Positions 22,699 to 28,707 of a stretch of 30,976 nucleotides of DNA are shown here, one piece after another. The DNA is taken from positions 1-30,976 of the forward strand of contig CAYGBM010000012.1 of the NCBI GenBank assembly GCA_964348225.1, read 5' to 3'. Numbering within the stretch: position 1 is the first letter of the stretch; each line of letters opens with the position of its first letter. Under the pieces are notes generated by a model, which saw only the letters and a program-made list of their open reading frames with translations, was not told the DNA's origin and made no database searches. A program made the position numbers and the translations under genes. Source of the stretch: CAYGBM01 sp964348225. GTDB lineage: Bacteria; Patescibacteriota; Minisyncoccia; Minisyncoccales; CG1-02-41-26.

Positions 22699-24030
22699 AT
22701 GGACTTAAAAGCATTTACATCGGCTGTGGTAGAAATTGCTGAGAGCAGGGGCATCCCAGAAAACAAGGTGATTGAAGTTATTGAAGAAGCCATTGCTGCA
22801 GCCTATAAAAAAGAATACGGCAAAAAAAAGCAAAAAATCATAGCCAAACTTGACGCAAAAATAGGCCAAGCTGATTTTTGGCAGGTTAAACAGGTAGTTG
22901 ATGAAAGCATGATTCTATCTGAAGAAGAGCTTGAAACACTTAAAGAAAAAAGAGAATCAGGAAAAGAGCCTGCCCAAGAAACTGAAGAAGAAATAACAGA
23001 CAAGATCCGTTTTAATCCCGAACGGCATATTTTAATTGAAGAAGCAAAAAAAATTGAAAGCTCAGCCAAGCTGGGAGAGGAAATAAAAATCCCCTTGGAG
23101 GGCAAAGAAGGCTTTGGCAGGATAGCTGCTCAAACCGCCAAGCAGGTTATTTTGCAAAAAATAAAAGAAATAGAAAAAGAAGAAATATTCAAAGAGTTTA
23201 AAGAAAGGGAAGGAGAAATTGTTTCTGGCATTGTTCAAAGAATAGAGCCAAACGCCATCTTTTTGGATATTGGCAGAACATCAGGCATCCTGTTAAGGAA
23301 AGAACAGGTCCAGGGAGAGTTTTACAGGCCAGGGCAAAGGCTCAAGCTCTATGTTTTAAAAACCGAGCAAACCCCTAAAGGACCCCAGATATTTTTATCA
23401 CGGATTTACCCAAAACTAATCTCAAAGCTTTTTGAATTAGAAGTGCCTGAAATTTCAGCTGGCCAAGTTGTTATAAAATCAATTGCCAGAGAATCAGGCT
23501 CTCGCAGCAAAATTGCTGTTGCTGCCCTTGAAGAAGGTATTGACCCCATTGGCTCTTTAGTGGGGCAACGGGGTACAAGAATTTTAGCTGTTATAAACGA
23601 GCTTGGTGGTGAAAAAATTGATGTTATTGAATGGGCAGAAGAGCCAGAAAAATACATAGCCAATGCCCTATCACCAGCCAAGGTTTTAGAGGTAAGAATT
23701 TTACCAAAGAATAAAGCTCAAGCCATTATTCCTGAAGACCAGCTCTCTTTAGCTATTGGCAAAGATGGCCAGAATGTCAGGTTGGCAGCCAAGCTCACCG
23801 GCTGGAAAATAGATGTCAGAAGTGTTGAGCAAGTGGAAAAAGAAGCCAAAGAGAAAAAAGCAGGGAAAGAACCAAAAAAAGCTGAAGCTGAAAAAGCCAA
23901 GCCTGAAAAACCCGAGCCTGAAACAAAAAAAACCAAACCAAAAGCAGAAAAAAAGCCAGCCTCAGAAAAAAAACCAGCCAAGAAAACAACTGACAAAAAA
24001 GCAAAAGAAAAATCCAAGAAAGACAAGTAA
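22699..24030 (+). CDS. nusA: Transcription termination/antitermination factor NusA
   Basis: 443 residues. The N-terminal polymerase-binding domain (about 1-165, IPENKVIEVIEEAIAAAYKKEYG) is followed by S1 (about 172-245, GIVQRIEPNAIFLDIG), KH1 (about 275-310, with VGQRGTRI) and KH2 (about 345-385, with AIGKDGQNVRLAAKL). The C-terminal 60 residues are almost pure Lys, Glu, Pro and Ala, a low-complexity basic tail in place of the acidic repeats found in proteobacterial NusA. The conserved regulator pauses RNA polymerase and promotes or blocks termination. Start at ATG 22699, with no Shine-Dalgarno site. It ends 27 nt before a textbook terminator, so it is probably a single-gene transcript. Confidence 0.95.
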   Translation: MDLKAFTSAVVEIAESRGIPENKVIEVIEEAIAAAYKKEYGKKKQKIIAKLDAKIGQADFWQVKQVVDESMILSEEELETLKEKRESGKEPAQETEEEITDKIRFNPERHILIEEAKKIESSAKLGEEIKIPLEGKEGFGRIAAQTAKQVILQKIKEIEKEEIFKEFKEREGEIVSGIVQRIEPNAIFLDIGRTSGILLRKEQVQGEFYRPGQRLKLYVLKTEQTPKGPQIFLSRIYPKLISKLFELEVPEISAGQVVIKSIARESGSRSKIAVAALEEGIDPIGSLVGQRGTRILAVINELGGEKIDVIEWAEEPEKYIANALSPAKVLEVRILPKNKAQAIIPEDQLSLAIGKDGQNVRLAAKLTGWKIDVRSVEQVEKEAKEKKAGKEPKKAEAEKAKPEKPEPETKKTKPKAEKKPASEKKPAKKTTDKKAKEKSKKDK

Positions 24031-24056
24031 TCCCCTGCTTTCTTCTGTTAAACTAT

Positions 24057-24089
24057 GTAAAAACCCATTGCCCACCAATGGGTTTTTAC
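24057..24089 (+). terminator. Intrinsic terminator of nusA
   Basis: GTAAAAACCCATTG pairs with CAATGGGTTTTTAC over 14 bp with the loop CCCAC. The A and T tracts are inside the stem, so it can act in both directions. Confidence 0.9.
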
Positions 24090-24188
24090 GTCTCTAGACT
24101 TTCCTGTAAATCCAACAAAATATCTGATAAAATCTAATAAAGACCCCTACTGCAAAATTCTGTATTTTGATATTTGTCGTTGTAGTTT

Positions 24189-24216
24189 TTAATTCTTAAT
24201 TCTTAATTCTTAATTC
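24189..24216 (+). repeat. Tandem TTAATTC x4 before comM
   Basis: Four exact 7-bp units end 5 nt before ATG 24222. Similar AT-rich runs flank the tRNA genes near 8490 and 9285. It may simply be a simple-sequence expansion, but its position next to the start codon could affect initiation or vary comM expression by unit number. Confidence 0.8.
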
Positions 24217-24221
24217 TTTAT

Positions 24222-25790
24222 ATGGTTTCAAAGATTTATTCAGCAGCCCTGAAAGGGCTTTCAGCCCAGATTATTGAGGTTGAAGTTGCAGCCTCAAAGG
24301 GGCTGAGAGCCTTTAATATTGTTGGTTTGGCTGACACAGCCATTAAAGAGGCAAAACAAAGAGTAAGTTCTGCAATCAAAAGCATAGGGCTCTCACCGCC
24401 CCATCATCAAGCAAAAAGAGTTTTGGTTAACTTGGCGCCAGCTGATTTAAAAAAAGAAGGTAGCTTGTATGATTTACCAATTGCTCTTGGGTATCTTTTA
24501 GCTTCTGAACAGACACGATTTAATCCAGGGAATAAGCTTGTTCTCGGGGAGCTCGCTTTAGACGGAAGGCTAAAGCCCATTAAGGGCGCTTTGCCTTTTG
24601 CGCTTCTTGCTCAAGAGCAAGGCTTTAAACAAATAATCCTGCCCGAAAAAAATGCCAGAGAAGCTGCCTTAAGCAAGCTCCTGGAAAACAAGCAGCAGGC
24701 TTCCCAGGGCAAGGATAGCCTTCAAGTCATTGGCACCAGCACCCTAAATGATGTCTTAAAACACCTGGAAGGCAGAAAAGAAATTCAGCCAGCTGAAATA
24801 GACGTTAATGTATTAAACAATCTTTCACCAAGCTTTGAAATTGATTTTTCCTGGATAAAAGGCCAAGCCCATGCCAAAAGAGGCTTGGAAATAGCAGCAG
24901 CAGGAGCCCACAATGTAATGCTTCAAGGCCCTCCAGGCGCTGGCAAAACCCTTTTAGCAAAAGCCTTGGTTTCAATACTGCCGAGATTAACCCCAGATGA
25001 ATTATTGGAACTAACCAAGATTTACAGCGCCTCTGGTTTTTTGAAAAAAGACAGCAACTTTCTAGCCCAAAGACCTTTCCGCGCCCCTCACCACACAGCC
25101 TCTGAAGCCAGCTTGATTGGTGGTGGCTCTCCCCCAAGACCTGGGGAAATCACCCTTTCCCACCGAGGCGTTCTATTTTTAGATGAATTCCCAGAGTTCC
25201 ACCGGGATGTTTTAGAAAGCCTACGCCAGCCTCTAGAGGATGGAGAAATCACTATTCAAAGAGCAAAATATATCTTAAACTTCCCAGCCAAGTTCTGCTT
25301 GATTGCTGCAGCCAACCCCTGCCCTTGCGGATATTACAACGACCCAGAAAGAGAATGTTCGTGTACTCCTTCCCAGATTGCCTCGTACCGCAGAAAGCTT
25401 TCGGGACCTTTGTTAGACAGATTTGATATTTTTTCCTGGGTACCTTCTTTAAAGTATGAGGAACTGGTTTCGCCCACTGAAAAAGGCTCCAGCTTTGAAG
25501 TCAAACAAAGAATAGAAAAAGCAAGAGAAATCCAAAAACAAAGGCTCAAGGACAGCACGATATTAACCAACTCTGAAATGACGCTTCCCCAGATTAAAAA
25601 ATACTGCCAAATCGACAGCAGCTCCCAAAATCTCTTAAGAAAGTTTGTTGATTCAAGCAAACTTTCAGCAAGAGGATATCACCGCGTCCTTAAGGTTGCC
25701 AGAACCATAGCTGATCTTGATGCAAAACAAAACATCTCTTTTCAAGATGTCAGCGAGGCTCTGATGTACCGACTTAGAGAGAGTGATTGA
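24222..25790 (+). CDS. comM: ComM/YifB Mg-chelatase-like AAA+ ATPase
   Basis: 522 residues, the usual length. The N-terminal Lon-protease-like fold region (about 1-170) has GLADTAIKEAKQRVSSAI and LVNLAPADLKKEGSLYDLP. The AAA+ core has Walker A GPPGAGKT (236-243), Walker B VLFLDEFPEF (Asp321) and the Mg-chelatase insert. Conserved cysteines CPCG and CSC precede SGPLLDRFDIF, and a C-terminal helical lid carries LSARGYHRVLKVARTIADL. In naturally competent bacteria ComM is a hexameric branch-migration helicase that widens recombination during DNA uptake. The start is at the ATG after the TTAATTC repeats, with no Shine-Dalgarno site. The stop overlaps the left 21-bp repeat that brackets the accessory island. 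Confidence 0.95.
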   Translation: MVSKIYSAALKGLSAQIIEVEVAASKGLRAFNIVGLADTAIKEAKQRVSSAIKSIGLSPPHHQAKRVLVNLAPADLKKEGSLYDLPIALGYLLASEQTRFNPGNKLVLGELALDGRLKPIKGALPFALLAQEQGFKQIILPEKNAREAALSKLLENKQQASQGKDSLQVIGTSTLNDVLKHLEGRKEIQPAEIDVNVLNNLSPSFEIDFSWIKGQAHAKRGLEIAAAGAHNVMLQGPPGAGKTLLAKALVSILPRLTPDELLELTKIYSASGFLKKDSNFLAQRPFRAPHHTASEASLIGGGSPPRPGEITLSHRGVLFLDEFPEFHRDVLESLRQPLEDGEITIQRAKYILNFPAKFCLIAAANPCPCGYYNDPERECSCTPSQIASYRRKLSGPLLDRFDIFSWVPSLKYEELVSPTEKGSSFEVKQRIEKAREIQKQRLKDSTILTNSEMTLPQIKKYCQIDSSSQNLLRKFVDSSKLSARGYHRVLKVARTIADLDAKQNISFQDVSEALMYRLRESD

Positions 25791-25802
25791 GTGACTAAGT
25801 GA
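25782..25802 (+). repeat. Left 21-bp direct repeat bounding the accessory island
   Basis: AGTGATTGAGTGACTAAGTG plus a final A. It matches 28681-28701 at 20 of 21 positions, in the same orientation. It overlaps the comM stop codon. The unit is itself made of TGATT/AGTGA subrepeats, so either a target duplication or simple-sequence growth could explain it. Confidence 0.6.
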
Positions 25803-25810
25803 GAGTGATT

Positions 25811-25844
25811 GGGCGATACCTTCGTGGTATTGCTCTGTTTTTTT
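25811..25844 (+). terminator. Intrinsic terminator of comM
   Basis: GGGCGATACC pairs with GGTATTGCTC (10 bp, two G-T pairs) around TTCGT, then TG and seven T. Confidence 0.85.
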
Positions 25845-25904
25845 GACCTTTGTTGTTGACTTTTTGAGGGTTTGGTGGTAAGTTTTTGGTGAACGGAGGT
25901 GATA

Positions 25905-26168
25905 ATGATGTGGGTGAAAGGCTATCTGATTTTAGCACTGGTTGGTTGTAGCTTAGCTGGAGTCTTTTGGGGAACAATGTCAACCCTGATAATTCTTATG
26001 ACTATAATGAAGTATAAAGACATTACTTCTCTAGAAGCACTCCCGAAAGGATGTCTTCCTGTGGTTATACTCACTGGCATTCTAGGGTTTATATGCATCG
26101 GGGTGGGACTTCTCTCTTACGACGTGTACAAGAGAAGAATTAGAACATACTACCGGAGGATACCCTGA
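25905..26168 (+). CDS. Small two-helix membrane protein of the island
   Basis: About 87 residues; no family recognised. Two hydrophobic segments: GYLILALVGCSLAGVFW continuing to LIILMTIM (about 5-36), and CLPVVILTGILGFICIGVGL (about 48-70). A short basic tail follows (KRRIRTYYRRIP). Start at ATG 25905 (the next ATG, 25908, is equally possible) because a perfect GGAGGTGAT site lies 5-8 nt upstream. This strong ribosome site contrasts with the surrounding core genes. The leader GAACGGAGGYGATAA is repeated before the next small gene, suggesting a shared origin or control. Confidence 0.7.
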   Translation: MMWVKGYLILALVGCSLAGVFWGTMSTLIILMTIMKYKDITSLEALPKGCLPVVILTGILGFICIGVGLLSYDVYKRRIRTYYRRIP

Positions 26169-26236
26169 AGAATGAAGTTGCTGACATCAATCTATCGGCT
26201 CATCTTTTTCCCGAGCGAACGGAGGCGATAAAGACA

Positions 26237-26437
26237 ATGAGCAAGGAAACAATGGACATTGAAAAAGCTTTGGAAGAGTACAACGAAAAACTATCAGCAA
26301 AGGAAAGTGTGGAGGGGCTGGCAAAATGGGTGCTTGGTACACTGAAGAAACTCAAAGAGGAAGAACAGGAATTGCTGATGGTTATCATCTTAACAGAGTG
26401 CCGTGCGTTTCGTAGCACCATAGAAGCTGCTCGCTAA
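26237..26437 (+). CDS. Small acidic helical protein of the island
   Basis: 66 residues; no family recognised. Mostly charged and helical (DIEKALEEYNEKLSAKESVEGL, then LKKLKEEEQELLMVIILTE in outline), with no membrane helix. ATG 26237 follows GAACGGAGGCGATAA with suitable spacing, almost the same leader as the gene before it. A GNRA-loop hairpin (26451-26470) follows 14 nt after the stop. It could be a small regulator or an antitoxin-like partner of the upstream membrane protein, but there is no direct evidence. Confidence 0.7.
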   Translation: MSKETMDIEKALEEYNEKLSAKESVEGLAKWVLGTLKKLKEEEQELLMVIILTECRAFRSTIEAAR

Positions 26438-26450
26438 TATCCACATACAG

Positions 26451-26470
26451 GGGCTCTCGAAAGAGAGCTC
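26451..26470 (+). terminator. Terminator-like hairpin with GAAA loop
   Basis: GGGCTCTC-GAAA-GAGAGCTC, 8 bp with one G-T pair, followed by a weak TGTTAATTT tract. It lies after the 66-residue gene and faces the 3' end of the recombinase. Confidence 0.6.
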
Positions 26471-26472
26471 TG

Positions 26473-27033
26473 TTAATTTACCCCCACACCACAGCAATGT
26501 TTGGTGTAGGGGTGAACACAAACATTCTGCCACCTTAAAAGATAGCCCGACCTTTTCCTTCTTTTTTTGTCTCGGCTGCCTTTAGGTCTGCCCAGTCGCT
26601 TGCCTTGCTTTCTTGCTCTATCTAAGCCAGAGTGCATCCTTGAAACTATCAATTCTCTCTCGTATTCAGCTAAAACCATTAACATTCTTAGGAACATCTT
26701 GCCTTCTGGAGTGCTTGTGTTGATGTTTTGAGTTAAGCTGATAAACTCTACTTTTCTGTTTTTAAACTCCTCAAACAGATTGAGAAGGTGCTGTAAGCTC
26801 CTGCCGATTCTATCTAGCTTGTAAACCAGAACGCAATCTATCTTGCCTTGCCTTATGTCTCTCATCAGCTTGTTGAAAGCTGGTCTTGAATCTTTAGCAC
26901 CGCTTACTCCGTTATCAACATACTCTGCAACTGTTTCGTAGTTTTGCCTCTCGCAGTAATCTCTCAAAGCTATAAGCTGGGTATCAGAGTTTTGCTCTGA
27001 TTTACTTGTTCTTGCGTAGATTCCTATTTTCAT
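26473..27033 (-). CDS. Small serine recombinase (resolvase/invertase family)
   Basis: 186 residues. The catalytic domain has the nucleophile Ser10 in YARTSKSEQNSDTQ, Arg8, and Asp74/Arg75/Arg78 in VYKLDRIGRSLQHLL. The E-helix region is LAEYERELIVSRMHSGLDRARKQG. The usual C-terminal helix-turn-helix is reduced to RLGRPKGSRDKKRRKRSGYLLRW, a short basic motif. The last 13 or so residues (HPYTKHCCGVGVN) are encoded inside a hairpin of the CCCCCACACC family, so the native end may have been altered. Such enzymes resolve, invert or insert DNA by a 2-bp staggered cut. It is the only mobility gene in the island. An inverted-repeat region directly upstream could be its crossover site. Confidence 0.88.
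   Translation of the reverse strand: MKIGIYARTSKSEQNSDTQLIALRDYCERQNYETVAEYVDNGVSGAKDSRPAFNKLMRDIRQGKIDCVLVYKLDRIGRSLQHLLNLFEEFKNRKVEFISLTQNINTSTPEGKMFLRMLMVLAEYERELIVSRMHSGLDRARKQGKRLGRPKGSRDKKRRKRSGYLLRWQNVCVHPYTKHCCGVGVN
26480..26513. repeat. Hairpin of the CCCCCACACC family at the recombinase 3' end
   Basis: ACCCCCACACCA (26480-26491) pairs with TGGTGTAGGGGT (26502-26513) over 12 positions with one mismatch. Its left arm matches the yraN/cohesin terminator hairpin at 14292-14303. Here it is partly coding for the recombinase tail. Confidence 0.75.
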
Positions 27034-27049
27034 TTGTTTAGAAGAATCC

Positions 27050-27107
27050 GAAGCTCCAGAGAATTAACTGCGTAAAACTCTGAAGCTCCTAATTCTGCAG
27101 TTAATTT
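27050..27107. repeat. Repeats upstream of the recombinase, possible recombination site
   Basis: The inverted repeat AATTAACTGC (27062-27071) / GCAGTTAATT (27098-27107) is interlaced with the direct repeat GAAGCTCC (27050-27057 and 27082-27089). It sits between the divergent recombinase and the 100-residue gene, where resolvases often keep their res site. Confidence 0.5.
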
Positions 27108-27111
27108 TTGG

Positions 27112-27140
27112 TTGACAAATTGGTGGTTTAGCGCTAAGAT
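27112..27140 (+). promoter_or_regulatory. Consensus promoter of the 100-residue gene
   Basis: TTGACA (27112-27117), 17-bp spacer, TAAGAT (27135-27140). The predicted start near 27147 gives a leader of about 43 nt that includes AAAGGAGG. Confidence 0.75.
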
Positions 27141-27189
27141 TCCTTCGAGTAAGAATGTGAATATATTATACTTGAAAGGAGGACAACTG

Positions 27190-27492
27190 ATGAAACTCTC
27201 ATTATTTCTACCGGAGTACAAAGGTGAAGAGAAGGAGCACGGGATTGCATTCACCTTTTCAGGAAAAATTCAGGCAGATATAGAGATTAATAATGAAGGC
27301 GTTCTGCTGGTTAATGGGAAGCAATACTCTCCAACCTTTCAGGTCAAGGCCGGTCTTTTCGAGCTACGTTTGTATCGGTCACCTACAAGAGACAGTTATC
27401 TTGTTATAGCAGAACAAACTGTAATCCTCCCAATAATACTGTTCTTTTGTTCACTATTAGCCAATAGCCTCTGCCAAAAAGTAAATGACTGA
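27190..27492 (+). CDS. Small island protein with C-terminal membrane segment
   Basis: 100 residues; no family recognised. It starts MKLSLFLPEYKGEEKEHG. The first 75 residues look like a small beta-rich domain (IQADIEINNEGVLLVNGKQY, FELRLYRSPTRDSYLVIAE). A hydrophobic C-terminal segment follows (VILPIILFFCSLLANSL). The start at ATG 27190 is set by AAAGGAGG 9 nt upstream and a consensus promoter. A longer frame from TTG 27112 would run through the promoter and is rejected. It is a tail-anchored membrane protein by appearance; function unknown. Confidence 0.7.
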   Translation: MKLSLFLPEYKGEEKEHGIAFTFSGKIQADIEINNEGVLLVNGKQYSPTFQVKAGLFELRLYRSPTRDSYLVIAEQTVILPIILFFCSLLANSLCQKVND

Positions 27493-27559
27493 TAGGAGAA
27501 CTGCAAGCTTTCCCGACAGTTTCACTATAAAAGCACCTTCACAACAACCATTTCCCAAG

Positions 27560-27595
27560 ACCACCTAGCAATAGCTTTGGTGGTGCTTGTTTTTT
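27560..27595 (+). terminator. Intrinsic terminator after the 100-residue gene
   Basis: ACCACC (27560-27565) pairs with GGTGGT (27579-27584), with AGC/GCT inside, followed by GCTTG and a T6 tract. AAGCACC/GGTGCTT pairings further out also allow stopping from the opposite strand. Confidence 0.75.
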
Positions 27596-27674
27596 ACCAC
27601 CAAATAGTTAGACACCAGAAAGTCATCATCATTCCTATAAAGAACAGGATTTTGAACGACCTTTACAAACCAAA

Positions 27675-27756
27675 GCGCCCCTAGAGCAGTCAGCCTTTGG
27701 GGCGCACAATAGAAGTAAATCTATTCTATTGTTGTAATTAAAATGGCTGACTGCTA
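27675..27756 (-). ncRNA. Candidate pseudoknotted small RNA
   Basis: On the minus strand the RNA would begin ATAGCAGTCAGCC. The first stem pairs AGCAGTCAGCC (27755-27745) with GGCTGACTGCT (27695-27685), 11 bp perfect. Its interior holds a hairpin ACAATAGA/TCTATTGT (27732-27725 with 27713-27706) and the arm GCGCCCC (27705-27699). That arm pairs with GGGGCGC (27681-27675), which lies after the first stem. The crossing stems make an H-type pseudoknot. A consensus promoter predicts a start at about 27756, one base from the first stem. The 3' end is uncertain; the next stop-like hairpin is near 27595-27525. No known RNA family recognised. Confidence 0.55.
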
Positions 27757-27762
27757 TACCTT

Positions 27763-27792
27763 ATTATATCAAATTGGAAAGAGCAATGTCAA
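27763..27792 (-). promoter_or_regulatory. Perfect-consensus promoter driving the candidate small RNA
   Basis: TTGACA (27792-27787), 18-bp spacer ending TGA, TATAAT (27768-27763): both hexamers perfect plus an extended -10. No start codon with a ribosome site follows within the next 80 nt, which points to a non-coding transcript. Confidence 0.75.
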
Positions 27793-28139
27793 GGCTTGAC
27801 GACCCTTGACTTTATTTGTTAATCTGAAAATAGCATAGCACCTCCTTTCTTCTAGGAACTAAATTGAGGTAGCTTGAATTTGAATTCATCTAGAGCCAGT
27901 AATGATACAGGTCAAGACTTACGAAATAATGCTGCGGTAAAAAATTTCATCTTTAGAGATGACATCACCTCCCTGTAGCATCTCGTATAGCCATTAACAG
28001 TTTGTATCCGCTTATTGGCTCTTTTACTTTGAAAAGTGCTGTTTTTCTGCTTCTCTTAAACCATTCTTTGATTTAAGTGGTGTTAGTTTAGACATTGATT
28101 TTTTAGGTTAGCTATGGCAAATTTAGGATAGAAGGAGGC
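27793..28139 (-). other. Stretch without a firm gene; two perfect Shine-Dalgarno sequences on the minus strand
   Basis: On the minus strand AAAGGAGGTG lies 2 nt before an ATG (27829) that opens only MLFSD then stop. GGGAGGTGATG overlaps ATG 27965, which opens 17 codons, then TGA, then 19 more open codons to TAG. Just upstream, a 23-codon ORF (28095-28024, MSKLTPLKSK...) and an overlapping frame ending at 27965 (KEWFKRSRKTALFKVKEPIS...) look like one protein split by a frameshift. These may be decayed small genes. Read on the plus strand, the same sites resemble the 3' end of 16S rRNA (CACCTCCTTTC). Confidence 0.4.
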
Positions 28140-28147
28140 ATTGAAAA

Positions 28148-28339
28148 ATGGACAAAAAAGAAGAAAGACGTCTGTTAGAAATGGCCCGAAAAGACAAGTT
28201 TGTAGGTCTAAAAGCAATGCAAGACAATGTTAGACGAGATGTTGAAGCGTTTCTGAGACGGCAAAGAATGTTAAACGTCAGAAAAACGGAACAAGCTCCG
28301 ACTAGACCTACACTACCTGACCAATCTCCCAACCAGTGA
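28148..28339 (+). CDS. Small basic helical protein of the island
   Basis: 63 residues, no family recognised. Strongly charged and helical (DKKEERRLLEMARKDKFVGL, DVEAFLRRQRMLNVRK), with a Pro-rich C-terminus (APTRPTLPDQSPNQ). No membrane helix. ATG 28148 follows AGAAGGAGG with 9-nt spacing, a strong ribosome site typical of this island. It ends before a good terminator. The basic, helical character could suit nucleic-acid binding, but no motif proves it. Confidence 0.7.
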   Translation: MDKKEERRLLEMARKDKFVGLKAMQDNVRRDVEAFLRRQRMLNVRKTEQAPTRPTLPDQSPNQ

Positions 28340-28352
28340 ACCAGCCTCATAA

Positions 28353-28389
28353 GGCGGCAAGCCCTCGTGTTTGCTGCCTCTCGCTTTTT
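28353..28389 (+). terminator. Intrinsic terminator of the 63-residue gene
   Basis: GGCGGCAA pairs with TTGCTGCC (8 bp, one G-T pair), loop GCCCTCGTGT, then TCTCGC and five T. Confidence 0.8.
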
Positions 28390-28393
28390 AATC

Positions 28394-28434
28394 AAAACTC
28401 TCCGCAGAGCTTCGGTAGAACTACGGAGAGTTTT
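28394..28434. terminator. Symmetric terminator-like stem
   Basis: AAAACTCTCCG pairs with CGGAGAGTTTT (11 bp) around a 19-nt loop. A and T runs on each flank allow it to stop transcripts from both sides. Confidence 0.7.
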
Positions 28435-28680
28435 CATTATTGAAGCTTTTATTTATTCTTCTTTATCTTAATAGGCTAATTAACGAGCTTGCTAATCTTC
28501 TTGCCTTGCTTTCTAATGCAACAAAAAAGCCCCTTGCTAGGGTGTTTTTGTTGCACGGATGATTTAAGGATTGTTTTTGACTGTTTTTTCAATTATTCAG
28601 TCTTGAATTTGGGGATAAGAAATTTTAAGATATGACAATGAAAAGATGATCAGTTGATAAGTTTATGAGTTGAGTGATTA
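28435..28680. other. Non-coding end of the island
   Basis: No gene seen. Apart from the stem at 28517-28555 the sequence is AT-rich, ending in TGATTAAG-type repeats that run into the right 21-bp repeat. Confidence 0.6.
28517..28555. terminator. Stem between the island and the M23 peptidase gene
   Basis: TGCAACAAAAA pairs with TTTTTGTTGCA over 11 bp, with CCC/GGG in the interior. It can terminate in either direction and probably ends the minus-strand M23 transcript. Confidence 0.7.
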
Positions 28681-28701
28681 AGTGATTGAGTGATTAAGTG
28701 A
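28681..28701 (+). repeat. Right 21-bp direct repeat bounding the accessory island
   Basis: AGTGATTGAGTGATTAAGTG plus A, one mismatch to 25782-25802. It sits in a longer run of TGATTAAG/TGATTGAG units and ends 7 nt before the stop codon of the M23 peptidase gene. Confidence 0.6.
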
Positions 28702-28707
28702 TTGTGT

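Noticed and set aside
27112..27189. Extended N-terminus (TTG 27112) for the 100-residue protein
   Set aside because: It would run through the TTGACA-TAAGAT promoter and the AAAGGAGG ribosome site of ATG 27190.
27675..27756. Omega-RNA of an IS200/IS605-type TnpB
   Set aside because: No TnpB or TnpA gene is present; a pseudoknot alone does not justify the name.
27852..27965. Recoded TGA: frame MSSLKMKFF... continues in frame past TGA 27912-27914
   Set aside because: TGA clearly ends comM and two of the island genes, and the continuing frame is only 19 codons; chance or decay is simpler.
25782..28701. CRISPR array or toxin-antitoxin system in the island
   Set aside because: There are no regularly spaced repeats and no cas gene. 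The small proteins show no recognisable toxin or antitoxin motif.
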